64,000 bases of DNA, taken from positions 5,890,802 through 5,954,801 of the forward strand of contig NC_045145.1 of NCBI RefSeq assembly GCF_008831285.2. Reading direction: 5' to 3'. This document shows, piece by piece, positions 34,061-46,066 of the stretch; the stretch's first letter is position 1; every line of letters starts with the position of its first letter. The notes beneath the pieces were generated by a model, which was not told where the DNA came from, ran no database searches, and saw only the letters and a list, made by a program, of their open reading frames with translations. Made by a program: the position numbers and the translations under genes. This stretch comes from Nymphaea colorata (taxonomy: Eukaryota; Streptophyta; Magnoliopsida; Nymphaeales; Nymphaeaceae).

Positions 34061-36780
34061 GTTCCTATATCTGATCACCTTGACCTGAAAAGTAGGGATT
34101 TTTACAACTTTTTTGAGGATTGCCTCACATTTGAACAATTAGGTCATTTCTCAACTTTACAAGACCTCATGAGTTGTTAAAGTCAGCCAACTAAGGTTTC
34201 CCCAGTTTCAAGTCAGCTCACTCTAGTTTGATCAGCTCACTAAGACCATATATCTCCAATTCTAGGGTACCAATACCATGTCAATCTAAACCAAGCTGAA
34301 CATAAGCTCTCCCCACTGCATATAGAGTATTTCTTTAGTTATCTTTAGTTCCAGAATCTAGATTTAAGTTCTAGAGCTTGGTCCTAAAATCAAAGTGACA
34401 CTCTCTCACCAGCTCTAGGAGGTCCAAGCTAAAATTCTCATAATCTACACCATGTCAGCTCGTGCCGAGGTAGGATCATATTCTTCAGTGTCCAAGTTAA
34501 GTATTTCAAACTTTTATTTTAGTTTGTTCATCTAGATTTGAGCTCAATTTCCGTTTACGAGATTTACTAAGGTCTGTCTAGTTTTAGATTCATAGTTTTA
34601 GTGTAGCTCAATTTTCAAAGCTGAATTTTGATCATTCCAGGAGTCAATTTCTCGATTTCTTCACATGGTTGCGATATGCAATAGTTCAAGGGAGTAATTG
34701 TAGCTCTGGATTGAACAAATATGCTCAAATCAAAAGATTACATTTTACTCTTGCCTAGGCTTCAAAAAAAGGGCCATCTTATTATCTGTAAAACTTGAAT
34801 TTTTGAGTTTTAGTGGGGCACAATGTCAGGATTTCAATTTTAGCCAAATAATTTTCTTTAAAAAAAGCAAGTCAAGCTCATGGACCATGCTCTAGAGCAC
34901 ACATTCTTGATGTCAACGTCAAGGATGAATTTAGAACCTATCCAACATTTCAAATCTCCTAAAATCATCTAATGCCACCAGAATATATGAATTAGTTTAT
35001 GCATGGATAGAGGAGGGAGTGAAACATGAATAATAGCATTTAGTTTGCTTTTGCAAACATGACTTCACTCACTATGTAAGTACACTAATTCACCTATCAT
35101 CAAGATATAAGTGAGCCAAATCAGAGTTGTCACGGTGACCAAATCATATTGCAACAAAGATTTTCATCCCACACTTATCTCAAAGTGAAAATGTTCAATT
35201 CAATCCCAAAATTCTTTTAAAAATAATTTAGAAACACTTGAAGTTTTTCAAGTCAAAATCTAGAATTTTTCAAAGAAAATTTCATCTTAAAATCCACAAA
35301 CCGAGCCCTCCAAAATGGACTCCAAAATTGAAAATTTGCCTCTCAATCATCACTATTATATAATTTCATCATTTCAAACTTCAAAAGAATAAGTTCAAAA
35401 TCCAACAAAACAATACTAAGTTCAAATCTATCTCTCAAAAAGAAACCCAACTTCAAAGACCCAAATCTATTTAACATTCAATTCAATTGAACTCAAATTT
35501 GAATCTTAAGATCAAACCAAATTCACAATTTCAACTATTTTCAAACCAATATTTGCCAAAAACTAATGTCATGGATTGAATCAATAGCCGCAATTCAAGT
35601 ACACTTTTTAGTTTTACTCAATTTGCAGTCTACTTTGGCCTTGCCTCGACTACCCTTGTTGAACGTGGGAGGAACTCATACTAATGGGTGGGTTCTTTTC
35701 TCTCAAAATCTTTCAAACTAAAAGAAATTCTTGCTGCTTCGTGTGGTTCCCGTTCGTAGGAGGGGTGTGAATAGATGGCCATCACAATGGAACTTGTCAT
35801 AATACATTTAAACTTTTCTCAAATACAAGTCATTTCCAAAAATGTCGGATATCAAATGCAAGAAAATCCTTCATGATTGTACCTTCTGGCATCATCCATA
35901 TTGTGTACACATAGGAGAATTGAGGAGTGATCATGCTTTATTAGTCCTAGAACCAATCCTATCCCTCCTCAATTTAAGGGTTGCCAGAGACCAATGTATG
36001 CTCTTTAGTCTTTCAAATTTATCTCTTATGCATGTATGCAATAGAGTCATCTATTTCTATGTTTAACCATAAGTTTTTTGAAACCAATTTCTTTACCTAT
36101 CAAGTCTCAATCATCATGTTGGTTTGGCTATTTCTAGGGCCTAGTCTAAGATGTAGCCATACAACTAGACCACCCAATTGCACTGAAAAGTTTTTCCATT
36201 AGTACCCAAAATAGACCGTAGTCCTTTTTTCCATTAGTACCCAAAATAGACCGTAGTCCTTGTATATAGATGGGTGAACAAGGAAAAATGGAGAGCCTCA
36301 AACCATAGTTGGCCTTGGAAAAGTCTATGCAAGTACCATAATTGTGGTATATCAGTAATTTGGATAAATTAAGATTTCTAGACCCCATCTATTCCATTAG
36401 GATTCCAAGACTATTTTTACTATCTTCTTTGAATGGATGCAGGAAGTGGATGAAATAACCACCTTATTCCAAGACCATGTCTAAACCGGATGCCAAATTC
36501 TTTTCAATTCTCTATTGGGTCAACTACTGTTAATCCAAACTAATTGAGTTTTTCTTATGGTGTGTAAATGGACTTTTCAAACTTGGACACCATTTTTCCT
36601 TATGACCACATCCTATTGAGCATATGTTAAGGCCGATCTAGACTTCGTGTCATCCCAACTAGAGTTCACCATACCTATTTTTCTGGCCTACCTTTCAGTG
36701 TAGGTTTCTAGTCCACTTGGAGGATTGTGGCCCCAAAGAGACAATTAGTTTAGCATTCCAGCCTATCAAAGACAATCTCA
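34061..36780. other. Element F 5' untranslated or unassigned region
   Basis: No domain recognised. AGCTCACT and GTTCCAGAATCTAG-type words hint at relatedness to 50.7-51.1 kb. Around 35842-35960 a TFWHHPYCVHIGELRS stretch weakly recalls the gag-like N-terminal motif seen at 36.8 kb. Everything else is AT-rich filler. Confidence 0.35.
36191..36260. repeat. Near-perfect 35-bp tandem duplication
   Basis: TTTTTCCATTAGTACCCAAA...GTAGTCC occurs twice back to back with a period of 35 bp, essentially identical, in surroundings that are otherwise heavily mutated. It must be recent relative to the element. Confidence 0.95.
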
Positions 36781-37115
36781 TCCATGCCGCCGCTAAAAGA
36801 TCGAATCCAAAAACCAATACATTTTGGTTTCTATAGGGTGAAATGACTACCATCATGGACAAATTTTTTAATATCATAGGACTTTTTGAGTTTGAAGGTG
36901 ATCCCATAGGATCAATTGCAAATCAATTCCTTGTCAACCAAGATATATACAAGAAATCAATGATGACTTGCATAGTCTGTCATGGATATTCAACTTGCTC
37001 GCCTTTAAAGAAAATGGGGGCACATCAAAGTTCATCATTGAACTGTAGCAATGGCAGCACTAGCCTTTACTTACAAAGGACAATCAAAATTTTCAATTGG
37101 GGATACAAATGACAT
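36780..37115 (+). pseudogene. Element F gag-like N-terminal ORF remnant
   Basis: TFWFL, a stop, GEMTTIMDKFFNIIGLFEFE, then GDPIGSIANQFLVNQDIYKK. A second copy at 62940 reads TFWDPWGEMTMITNEFFGIL...DPMESQFLINK. The TFW..GEMT.I...FF pattern recalls the plant-specific domain (plant mobile domain or DUF7745 type) found ahead of gag in some plant Ty3 elements. That attribution is from memory and weak. The identity between the two copies is seen directly. Confidence 0.5.
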
Positions 37116-38019
37116 GGAAGGATATGTCTTCATACTGCCATCTCGGTTATGCAGGCATGTGAGGCCACTGTCTGGCTTTTTCTAGAATTCTGACTGGAGA
37201 TTGTTCAGCATGGAGCATTATCAAGGAAATATGTAAGAAGTAGATGAAAGAAGCATAATTTCAAACTTCATTGATGGAATGCCCAAATCAAGATATACTT
37301 ACAATCTAGATAGAGCTTACCTACTTTTGGGGTTATATTTCACAATGGAATATCATCCAAAGCGGAGGCCTTTGTAGTTTTCATAACGACAAAGACAAAC
37401 TCATGAGATTCGATCAAAAGGAGCCATCATGGAACATGAGTTGGGCACTCTGGAGTGGTCTATAACATATGCTCGAGACAAACAATATTTGGAACCTTTT
37501 ACTCACATATATCTTGTCTTTGGTTCAACCATTGATCTCAATTATGCCAAATGGTGGAGAGGTATCTACTTCTTAATTAGGTGTTAGAGTCTAGCCAAAG
37601 CATCATAATCAATTGAGCTATCACAATCAATGTTATTTCATTCCAATTATTCAATATGAAATCCAGCATTTGTCTATCTCCAATGATATTTGTGGTCAGA
37701 TCACTTTTCAAAAAGTCCTAGTTCATTGTCTTGTTCAAGCTATTCAAATATCATATTTATGGTGAAAATGAAGGAAAAGGATGGAAATGAAAGCTAAACA
37801 ACTCAATCCTAAAAACAAGAATGAAGAATCATCTTCAAGCTCCAGTTCTACTGCAAAGACAGATGATCCAGAATACGACAAATATAAGAGGTTTCACAAA
37901 TGTTGAATTTTTTGACAAAGAACAAAGAAAAACAGATAAAAAAAAGTAGAAAGAAAGAAAAGAAGAACAAAGAATCTTTGACCAATAGTAGATTGATTTC
38001 TGACAGCACTATCACATAA

Positions 38020-38349
38020 ATGAGCAATGACAAAGATGAAAAGACTCCCAAGAGCAAGGATAAAAAGGAACAATCTTTGAAAATCAAAATACAGGAAGTT
38101 GAAAAGAAGCTGATCATTATTCAACTTAAAGGCAAGAACGATAGAAGTTTTGCATGTGAAGACTCCAATGAGAGTTTAAAAAATGACAAACATATTAAGA
38201 ATTTGCCAAAGAAATTCATGAAATTTGATGGTCAAGGAGACCCCAAGGTTCATTTGGGCATGTTTTTTGCCAAGTTCTACAAATTCTGTAACAAGCACCA
38301 AGCTTTTTTCTGCTGCTTTTCAAGGAGTTTGGAAGGCACAAAAGCATAG
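38020..38349 (+). pseudogene. Element F gag (retrotransposon capsid) remnant
   Basis: A Lys-rich N-terminal part (SNDKDEKTPKSKDKKEQSLK) leads into LPKKFMKFDGQGDPKVHLGM, FFAKFYKFCNKHQ and FSRSLEGTKA. This fits the F.G.GDP..HL..F...F..SL.G.A pattern of Ty3 gag. A frame change follows; the tryptophan-rich continuation is damaged. No zinc knuckle was found. Confidence 0.65.
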
Positions 38350-39519
38350 TGATTATCCATAACACATTGATGCATTAGAGCTTAAGAATTTTGACAAGCT
38401 AATTAACTTATTTCATGGAACGGTTTATCCAGAGTGTGGGAACCACACCAACAATTACTACTTTATGTAATCTAAGGTAGAGGACTGGAGAAACCTTCCT
38501 TTAACATGTTCTTGGGCCAACCATGAATTCATTCGGCCAATGCAATTCCATCAACTTTACACCAATGTGTTCATTGTGCTACAGGAGTAGAAACAATCAT
38601 AGTATATGCAAAGGATTGTCAAGCATGACATCCACACTAAATGCTACATGTGCCGACCTGAATTATTGATATACCAAGCATCCAAGTCTACAAAGAATAT
38701 AAACTCGTTCAGAACTTCAGTAGGATGTCCCTCCACAAGCTAAAGAAACAAATATGGGTGGTCAATGACAATAAGCCCAACTCATGTGAACTATCCTACA
38801 AAAATCATCCATTATTCAAACATTTCTTTCAAAATGAGAAATAGTTCAATCTCCCTATATCAAGGATATTAGCCATTTACCGGCCTTGGCAAAAATGCAG
38901 ACAGAATCACGACACTGGTTGTGTTGCCAAAATAAAGGGGCACCCATGCCTTGAGATGCCAAACTAATGAAGAAGTAAATGAAGATGAAGAGTTCAAGCT
39001 GATGCCATTCGTCAATGGGACCACCATGAGTGGATGTTCATAGTCAATCTAAAGTCAACTATCAATTTCCTTTTGTCCCTTTTGTTTTTTAAGAAAGCCA
39101 TTGTACTCATTTGTAGATCTAGTTTCACATTTTGCAATAGTATCAATATAGAATGATAGTAGTTTCATTAATACAATTTGTTTAGTTCCTATTCAGTTCA
39201 TGTTCAATCAAAATATTACTGTCATACTTTGTCTTCAGGATGACATTTGGTAGTCAACAATCAAAAACACTAATAAAAATGAATCCATGACATGCAGAAG
39301 TGGAATGTCTAGAACAAGATCAATCATCGCCCTTGGTTAATGACATAGTGGAGAAAATTAACATTGGCAGCACAAAAAATATGATGATATAAAAAACTGG
39401 AATCAGTCTCTCCATAGAAAAAATGAAAGAGTTAATTGAATTCTTTAAAAACCATTAAAAAACCTTTGCATGGACCTATGAAGACATTTTGGATCTTGAC
39501 ACCAAACTGGTGGAGCATC

Positions 39520-40420
39520 GGTTGCTATTGAGACCAGAATGCAAGCCAATAAAATAAAAAAGTTAAGGAAATTAGACCCTCGGTTTAACAGACAAGTTAA
39601 AGAAAGTCTGCATGACCTATTGAAGGCCAAACAATTGATTACTCTGAATGGTTAGCAAATATTGTGGTAGTCCCCAAGAAAAATGGCAAAATCCATCTCT
39701 GCATCGATTTCAAAGATCGGAACAAAGCTACTCCCAAGGTTGACTATCCATTACATCTATTTTTTGGTAGATAGTACAACAAGTCATGCAATGTTCTTCT
39801 TTATGGATGGATATTCTGGATATAGTCAGATCAACTTGGCCACTCAAGATTAGCCTGAAACATTATTTACAAACCCTTGGGGTACCTTTTGCTATACAAT
39901 AATGCCTTCGGTTTAAAGAATGTTGGGGTGACATACCAAAGGGCTATGACAGCCATTTTCGGTGATCAAATGTATAACATTATGAAATGCATATGTTGAT
40001 CTATTGATCAAGTCAATAACAAAAAAAAATTACACGAATATCCAAGCTAAAGTATTTGACGTACTTTTGCAATAGAAACTCAAACTAAATCCATAGAAGT
40101 TTGGAGTGAAATTTAAAAAACCTCTTTAGATTTGTGATCAGTAGAAAAGAGGATTGAAATGGATCCCACCAAAGCAAAGACAAATATAGATATACCTCCA
40201 CCTACCAATCTAAATGACCTGCACAATTTGTTAGGTTGAATTTAGTTAGTAAACAGATTTATATTCAACTTGGCCATGAGACGCAAACCATTCAATCACC
40301 TCTTAAGAAAAGGAGTAAAGTTCGAATGGGGACAAGAATGCAAACATCCTTTGAACGGATTAAAAAAACACCTTCTTAATTCACCAATACTGTAACCCCT
40401 GGTTTTGAGAAAACCATTGC
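39520..40420 (+). pseudogene. Element F reverse transcriptase
   Basis: RKLDPRFNRQVKESLHDLLK, then NIVVVPKKNGKIHLCIDFKD and RNKATPKVDYPL, FMDGYSGYSQINLATQD, TNPWGTFCYTIM and a VTYQRAMTAIFGDQ stretch. The catalytic box reads AYVDLLIKS, one Asp short of YVDD. Later LHNLLG and VKFEWGQECKHPL lead to RNase H. At least six frame changes or stops. The motif set is of Ty3 chromovirus-unlike (Tat/Athila/Ogre) type rather than copia. Confidence 0.8.
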
Positions 40421-41030
40421 TACTTTACATCATAGTGAACCATTCGGCTTGTGGTGGATTCCATGTACAATGTGTAGAAGGATGCCTAATATAATATGCT
40501 ACCTACTATGTCAACAAGTCATTTGTGCAGTACGATAAAAACTACTCTCACATGAAAAAAACTTGCCTAGCATTAATGTGGATGTGTCCAAAATTGAGAC
40601 TATTTATTGTCACGTGAAGTCAAAAATTTATTTGAGTTGAATCTACTTAAATATATAGTTGAGCAACCATTTTTAAATGGAAGAATAACAAAATCACAAG
40701 TTCTGTTGATACAATATGACTTGGAAATGTGTCATAGAAATCAATAAAGTGATTGGTCATCACAAATCAGTTGACAAACTCTCCTCTATTAAAAGAAATT
40801 CCTCTATTAAAAGAAATGAAAGTAAATGATGACTTCTCAAATGAGCAAATCATGATGATAGAACCAACTCCATTATGGAATATGATCTTCGACATGTATA
40901 GAATCACAATAGGGGTAGGCATTGGGATGCTTTTTGTTATGTCAGAGAATAAAATGGTCCCCTACTTCTTCAAGCTAATTTCTTGCACACATAATATGGC
41001 TGAATATAAAGCCTTAATTTAATGATTTAA
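40420..41030 (+). pseudogene. Element F RNase H region
   Basis: First RNase H remnants: VNHSACGGF and AYNKSFVQYDK-like words, and a SHMKKTCLALMW stretch. Then PTPLWNMIFDMYRITIGVGI and GMLFVMSENKM...FKLISCTHNMAEYKALI, which matches the W..YFDG....G.G.G......FKL.F.CTNN.AEYEALI pattern of a second, archaeal-type RNase H seen in Tat/Ogre-like elements. An 18-bp duplication (PLLKEI twice) sits at 40783-40818. Confidence 0.65.
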
Positions 41031-41399
41031 AATGCTTTAGAAAAACCAAAGTGCAAAGAATTCATATTTTTAGAAATTTTCTCATAGTTGTCAACTAAGT
41101 CAATGGTAAATGGCTAGTCAAAAATTAGAACTTAATTCCTTACCAAGAAATAATGATGTCCCTCATAAGGAAATTTTAGGAGAGTCAACTTTCACACATT
41201 AAACAAGAATTTAATCCAATTGTGTATGGGTTGGACAACTGAAGTTCCACCATCATGTTAGGCTTGGAGAGTCGATCAGATATTTTGAAGTCAGTAGACT
41301 TGAACAACTAACCTACCTTATGCCATAGCTAATACTACAAGCAAAAAGTAGAAGTGATTTGATATCAAGACATCAATAATTATATTCAAAATGGAGTAT

Positions 41400-42630
41400 T
41401 TCTACTAGAGATGTCTTGCAAAGAATAAAAAAAATTCTAAGATACATGCTAGCAAGATATTTTATTCTAGTTAGAGTCCTATGCAGAAGAGTGGTGAACA
41501 CAAAATATGTGAGATCTCTTGATAATCAAGAAGCATTAGAAGTCATTCAAGAAGCCCATGAAAGAATTTGTGGAGGACATGCAAGGTATCAAACCCTCGT
41601 CAAATAGATAGTCAAGGAAGGGTCCTAGTGGCCCACCATGTAGAAAGATGACCAACAATTTGTTAAGACATGCACTAAATGTCAATTGCATGGTTTAGTC
41701 AATTGCATGCACCATCAGTTCATACTCTACCAGCATATCTATATTCAGCTAGCTTTCCCTATCCTTTCTCAATGCGGGGCTTTGACGTGATTGGTTTAAT
41801 CAACCCACCTTCCTAAATGGACACATATACTTTCTAGTGGCTACTTATTATTTCACCAAATGGGTGTAAGCAATCAACCTAAAAATAGTTGAAGAAAGAC
41901 ACTTGGTGTCCTTATCCACAGAAACCTCATGTGCAAATTCAACATTTTACATAACATTGTTTTAGACAATGACACTCATTTTTAACATGAGAAGATGTGC
42001 AATCTCTACAACAAATATCAAATACAACATTTCTTCAATGTAGCATATTATCCTTAGGGTAATGGCTAAGCAAAAGGAATGAACAAAATTATGATTATTT
42101 TAGAAAAAACTATCAAAACAGGCTAAGATTGGCACAAAAAGTTCCATACTACACTTTTGATGTATCAGACCACTATTCTGACACCCACAAATGCAACCCC
42201 AGTAGAATTGGAATTTGGAATAAAAATTGTCCTTCCATTGCACATTTAGAAACACACAATAAAGTTTGCTACTCTTGTCGAACTTCTCATCAACAACTAC
42301 GAAAAGAGAAGATTAGCATAGTTTGACCTCCTAGATGAAAAAAGACTACAAGCAGCAGAGCATGCTGAAGCCTATCACAAAAGAGTTGTTCCACATTGTG
42401 CCAAGTCTATCATTGCAAGAAAATTTTGAGTAAATGACTTAGTTCTTTGGTCTGTAACTTCTCTTAGAGGTAGACCCAAAGAAAAATAACCACCAAATTA
42501 GGAGAAACCTAATGTCATTAAAGAAGGTTTATCTCACAACCCTTGCCAGCTAATTGATGCCAATAGAGTTCCAATTCTTGATCCATTCAATGCATTACAC
42601 CTCAAGAAATTTTATATTTGATTGTAATCA
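41400..42630 (+). pseudogene. Element F integrase
   Basis: The zinc-binding part: ALEVIQEAHERICGGHARYQ, then WPTM and CTKCQLHG (HHCC type). The core is decayed (RGFDVIGLINPPS, then FTKWV) and the DDE residues are not all readable. The C-terminal part is clearer: HAEAYHKRV, VNDLVLWSVTSLRGRPKEK, PCQLIDANRVPILDPFNALH. Several stops. The order after RNase H confirms a Ty3 rather than copia layout. Confidence 0.75.
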
Positions 42631-43774
42631 TAAGTCAAAATTACAAACAGTTGAACAATGGATAATTCTCCAATGCATGAATTCTTATAGGGGTAGCTTA
42701 GCTCTTAGTAGAAAATTTCAAGCACAATCAAAATTGGTTTGCAAACCATTGCTTTAGATGAATTTCTTAAAAGGAATTCAAACAATCTTTTTAAATGAAA
42801 TCTTTATGAACAATTTTCAATTTCCAAAGATAAGCCCGGGACTCAATTGTGAATGAGCAACCACAAGGGGCATTGTTCTGCATTGTATAAGAAATTTCAA
42901 TGAAATATAAGGATCAATATTCAAAAGTTATTGTTGATCTTGGCAATCAAACACTTGTGAAGGTCTAGCAAGCGGTGCCACTAGAAAAAAGCCCTTGTGA
43001 CCACAAGGACCTTGGTGAGATACAAGAAAAAGCTATTAAACAAAATGAGTTGACTGATGAGTTCAAAGTGCTTGTAGCTGTTCCTATGGTTCAAAAGCTC
43101 TACAATAATGAGTAGGCATATGACCTATTCTTACACCACAAAATTAAAAGCAATCCATGAACGATTTGCTTATGTCAGCCCTCCAAAAATGTTATGAACT
43201 CGAGTATGTAAGCCCGAGTGGTTCTCTACACATGGTACCTTAAGACCAATTGGTCTGGGAGCTACCAGTCCAAAACTTGCTAGAAGGGTTCAGTAGAAAG
43301 CCCAATAGGCATGATGTTGCACAAAACAAAATTATACGAAACTAGCAAAGCAGTGAAACTCTGTAGTAGCCTTTGAGGTGGTAATGTATTTTCTTCAAAG
43401 GTGAAGGATAGCTCAAAAAAGCAATGCAAAATTCAAAGAAAATTCAAAAGACAAAATAAGCAAAACGGAATAAAAAGCAAAACCAAACACTTGCTAGGGG
43501 ACACAAGACACGAAGGGCCAAATTATCTGAAGCATCAAGTGCAAAAACTCTTTACAATTGCAAGATTTCATGATCAATATCAAACTTTCTATGATGCTTC
43601 AGATGAAATTGAGAAAGATCTTTATATTCAAGCCTTTGCCCTCAACATTGCTCTTTGCAAAAGTAATAGAGCCCAATACAATAGCAAAAAGTTTTCAGGT
43701 CAAATTTGTGAAAATTTAGCATGCGTGTCTTTGCTGCTAACTGAAGTATAGTGCTTGCTCAACAGCAAAGAGGG
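42631..43774 (+). other. Element F post-integrase region
   Basis: 1.1 kb between integrase and the 3' LTR. The 116-codon frame at 43401-43751 (KDSSKKQCKIQRKFKRQNKQ...) is Lys/Gln-rich with no known domain and may be a chance frame. Positions 43193-43330 are matched inverted at 52080-52230 (shared GGTACCTTAAGAC). It ends in a purine-rich AGCAAAGAGGG tract before the LTR. Confidence 0.5.
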
Positions 43775-44138
43775 TGTTCTACTAAGATCCCAACTTTTCT
43801 CACCTGAATCCTAGTAGCAATTTCAAAATAATCAGAAATAATGTCCTTCGATGCCCATGAAACTCAAACCCTAGAGAAACATGTAGGAATCAATTGCAAT
43901 CTTAGTTCAAATATTTAAGATCTAAACGAACTTAAAGCTTTGAATCTCAATTCTAGTCCCATACTGGATTAAAACAAGATTTTAGATTCAAGCATCAATC
44001 CATACTAAATCTCCAAAACCTCAATTAGAGCTAAAATAGATCTCTAGAAATCAATCTAGACTAGAGCCAAGGAGCTAGGTCCGAGGTGCAATTTCAACTC
44101 AGGATTTGGATTTACAATCTGGATCCAAACTGAGAATT
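43775..44138 (+). repeat. Element F 3' LTR-like block
   Basis: It begins TGTTCTACTAAG after the polypurine-like tract and parallels 32803-33180 for about 360 bp. Similarity ends near 44138, but the LTR may continue, since promoter-like sequence follows at 44954. Confidence 0.58.
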
Positions 44139-45265
44139 GACTTAGTCAATTCGTTCAATGCTGGCATAATGGATTAAAATTTCCACACCAGTTCTATAAA
44201 AAATCATAAAACCATAATTTAAGGTTATTTCAAGTCAACTAAGAGATTATGATCACATGATCTAACTCAACAAATTGAAAGGACTTGAAAGACTGAGTAG
44301 TTGAATTATTCTCAGTAAAAGTTGATCAATTTGGCATACACTTGTTGAAGGAGTGTTCAAAGTTGGTAAAATTCCAAAGGTGTATGGTCAAGTGCAAAAC
44401 ATAAAGTAGAGTAAAGGTTCAAACTAGAATTAGAAACCTGGGTTCTAAAACATAAATAATTAAATGAAATATAGTCAAAGCCACCATGGGCTTTGACTGA
44501 GGGACTGGGTGGGCCCAATAATTTTTGAAGTTAAAAAAAAATTAATTGTCCTTGCCATGTCATCAATCATAGCCAAAGTGTTCTAGCCAATGGAAGACTA
44601 AAGTCTTCATTTTGATTGGTGGACTTCAAGATAAGGTGAGGTGGCTTCAACCTCATCATTTCTGATTTTTTTTTTGGCCACCTAAGAAAATCGACATTAC
44701 CTACTCTCAGCCATGTCATTAAATTTGGCCAGAAAGGAACTTCCAAGAAAGAAATTAAGATTCCAGCTAGGAAAGTCATTTAAAAGAGAATTTAATCAAT
44801 TCTCTACTTCCAAAAGAAGCTCCATCTAACGATGGAGCCAATTAATTCATAGAGCTGCCCTAGTTGGCGCAGCTCTACTTCCAACAGCCTTTTTAGTTCC
44901 AAGATGAAGGGACCAGCCCATGATGGAACTCAATAACTGCAGGGCTGCTGAACTCTATAAAAGCCTCAAGTCAATACTCTAGAGAGGAGTTTTTCTTTTG
45001 GACAACTTCACTCTACCTCTCTCTCAAGCTCACGTAGAAGATCAGCTCTCTCTGTCTTTCTCTTTCTCTTTGTCTCTCTATTCGTGCTTTTTTAATACCT
45101 CTTTCCGTTTGCCAAATTTGCTAATCTTGAACCTCACTTTTGGGTTCTAGCTTAGGATTTTCCTAGTTCTAGGTTGTGAGTACCAGCAATACTCCTTCAA
45201 TTCCAATAAAAAGAGGGCATTTTTTGATCTGATACTTTCAGATTTCTTAAAATAGCCCTTTCCTT
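44139..45265 (+). other. LTR-like promoter region
   Basis: CTATAAAAG at 44954-44962 is followed 40-120 bases later by CT-rich leader sequence (CTCTCTGTCTTTCTCTTTC), the usual U3-R-leader layout of a large Ty3 LTR. It may be the rest of element F's 3' LTR. No gene. Confidence 0.5.
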
Positions 45266-46066
45266 AGGGTATTTGTTTAAGATTTGCAACTAAGGAAATC
45301 AAGTTCCAGCACTATTCCCTTCCAAGTCACCTGAACAAGGTGGGTATTATAAACTAATCTTCATTACATTTAATTTTTGTTATCTTATGCATGGATGAAT
45401 GTTTTAGAGCAAATGTTTACATGCAAAATTTCACAATCTTGCATATCACCATTCATGTGGGAAAAAGTAAAAATGTACTCACCTCCATATCTCTTGTGGA
45501 AAATTACGAGAGATAGGATGCAGCTGGTCATGCCTGGCACCTTTACTAGGGGAAATCAGATCAAGGACTAGACAATTTGTTCCAGATTCTAAGTTATGAC
45601 TGTCATGTTGATCCTAACATGCCCTAAATTTGAAAAAAATGAGATTTTGGAAGATCTAATAGGGTCTTTGTTTATCCAACTAAGGAAATCAAGTTCTAGC
45701 ACAATTCCTTTCCAAGTCACCTGAACAAGGTGGCATTCTAAACTAATTTTCATTACATTTATTTATTTTTATCTTATTCATGGATGGATGTTTTAGAGCT
45801 AATGTTTACATGCAAAATTTCACAATCTTGCATATGACCAATCATATGGGAAAAAGTTCAAAAACGTACTCACCTCCATATCGCATGTGGAAAATTATGA
45901 GAGATAGGATGCAACCTATCAGGTACGAGATGTGGTCATGCTTGGCACCTTTACTAGGGGTAATCAGATCAATGACTAGACAACATGTTCCAGATTCTAA
46001 GTTATGATTGTCATGTAGATCCTAACATGCCCTAAATTTGAAAAAAATGAAATTTTGGAAGATCTA
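45266..46066 (+). repeat. Two-copy 395-bp tandem duplication
   Basis: Unit 1 (45266-45660) and unit 2 (45661-46066) both start AGGGT(A/C)TTTGTTTA, run through AACTAAGGAAATCAAGTTC and ACAAGGTGG, and end GGAAGATCTAA. Roughly 90% identical by eye, with a 15-20 bp extra piece in unit 2 near 45920. The two open frames within it are copies of each other and not genes. Confidence 0.9.

Larger units (their letters stand above)
32803..44138 (+). mobile_element. Element F: degenerate Ty3-type LTR retrotransposon
   Basis: Two related blocks, 32803-33180 and 43775-44138 (roughly 80% alike by eye), bracket gag, RT, RNase H and integrase remnants in Ty3 order on the plus strand. The second block follows a purine-rich AGCAAAGAGGG. 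The element is old: nearly every domain needs frame changes. Insertions such as the minisatellite at 33.5 kb add length. The outer boundaries are uncertain because the LTRs may be longer than the shared block. Confidence 0.65.

Noticed and set aside
43401-43751. 116-codon Lys/Gln-rich frame as an accessory retroelement protein
   Set aside because: It lies in the post-integrase region and could be an extra ORF, but there is no domain, no second copy was identified near 52 kb, and the composition is biased.
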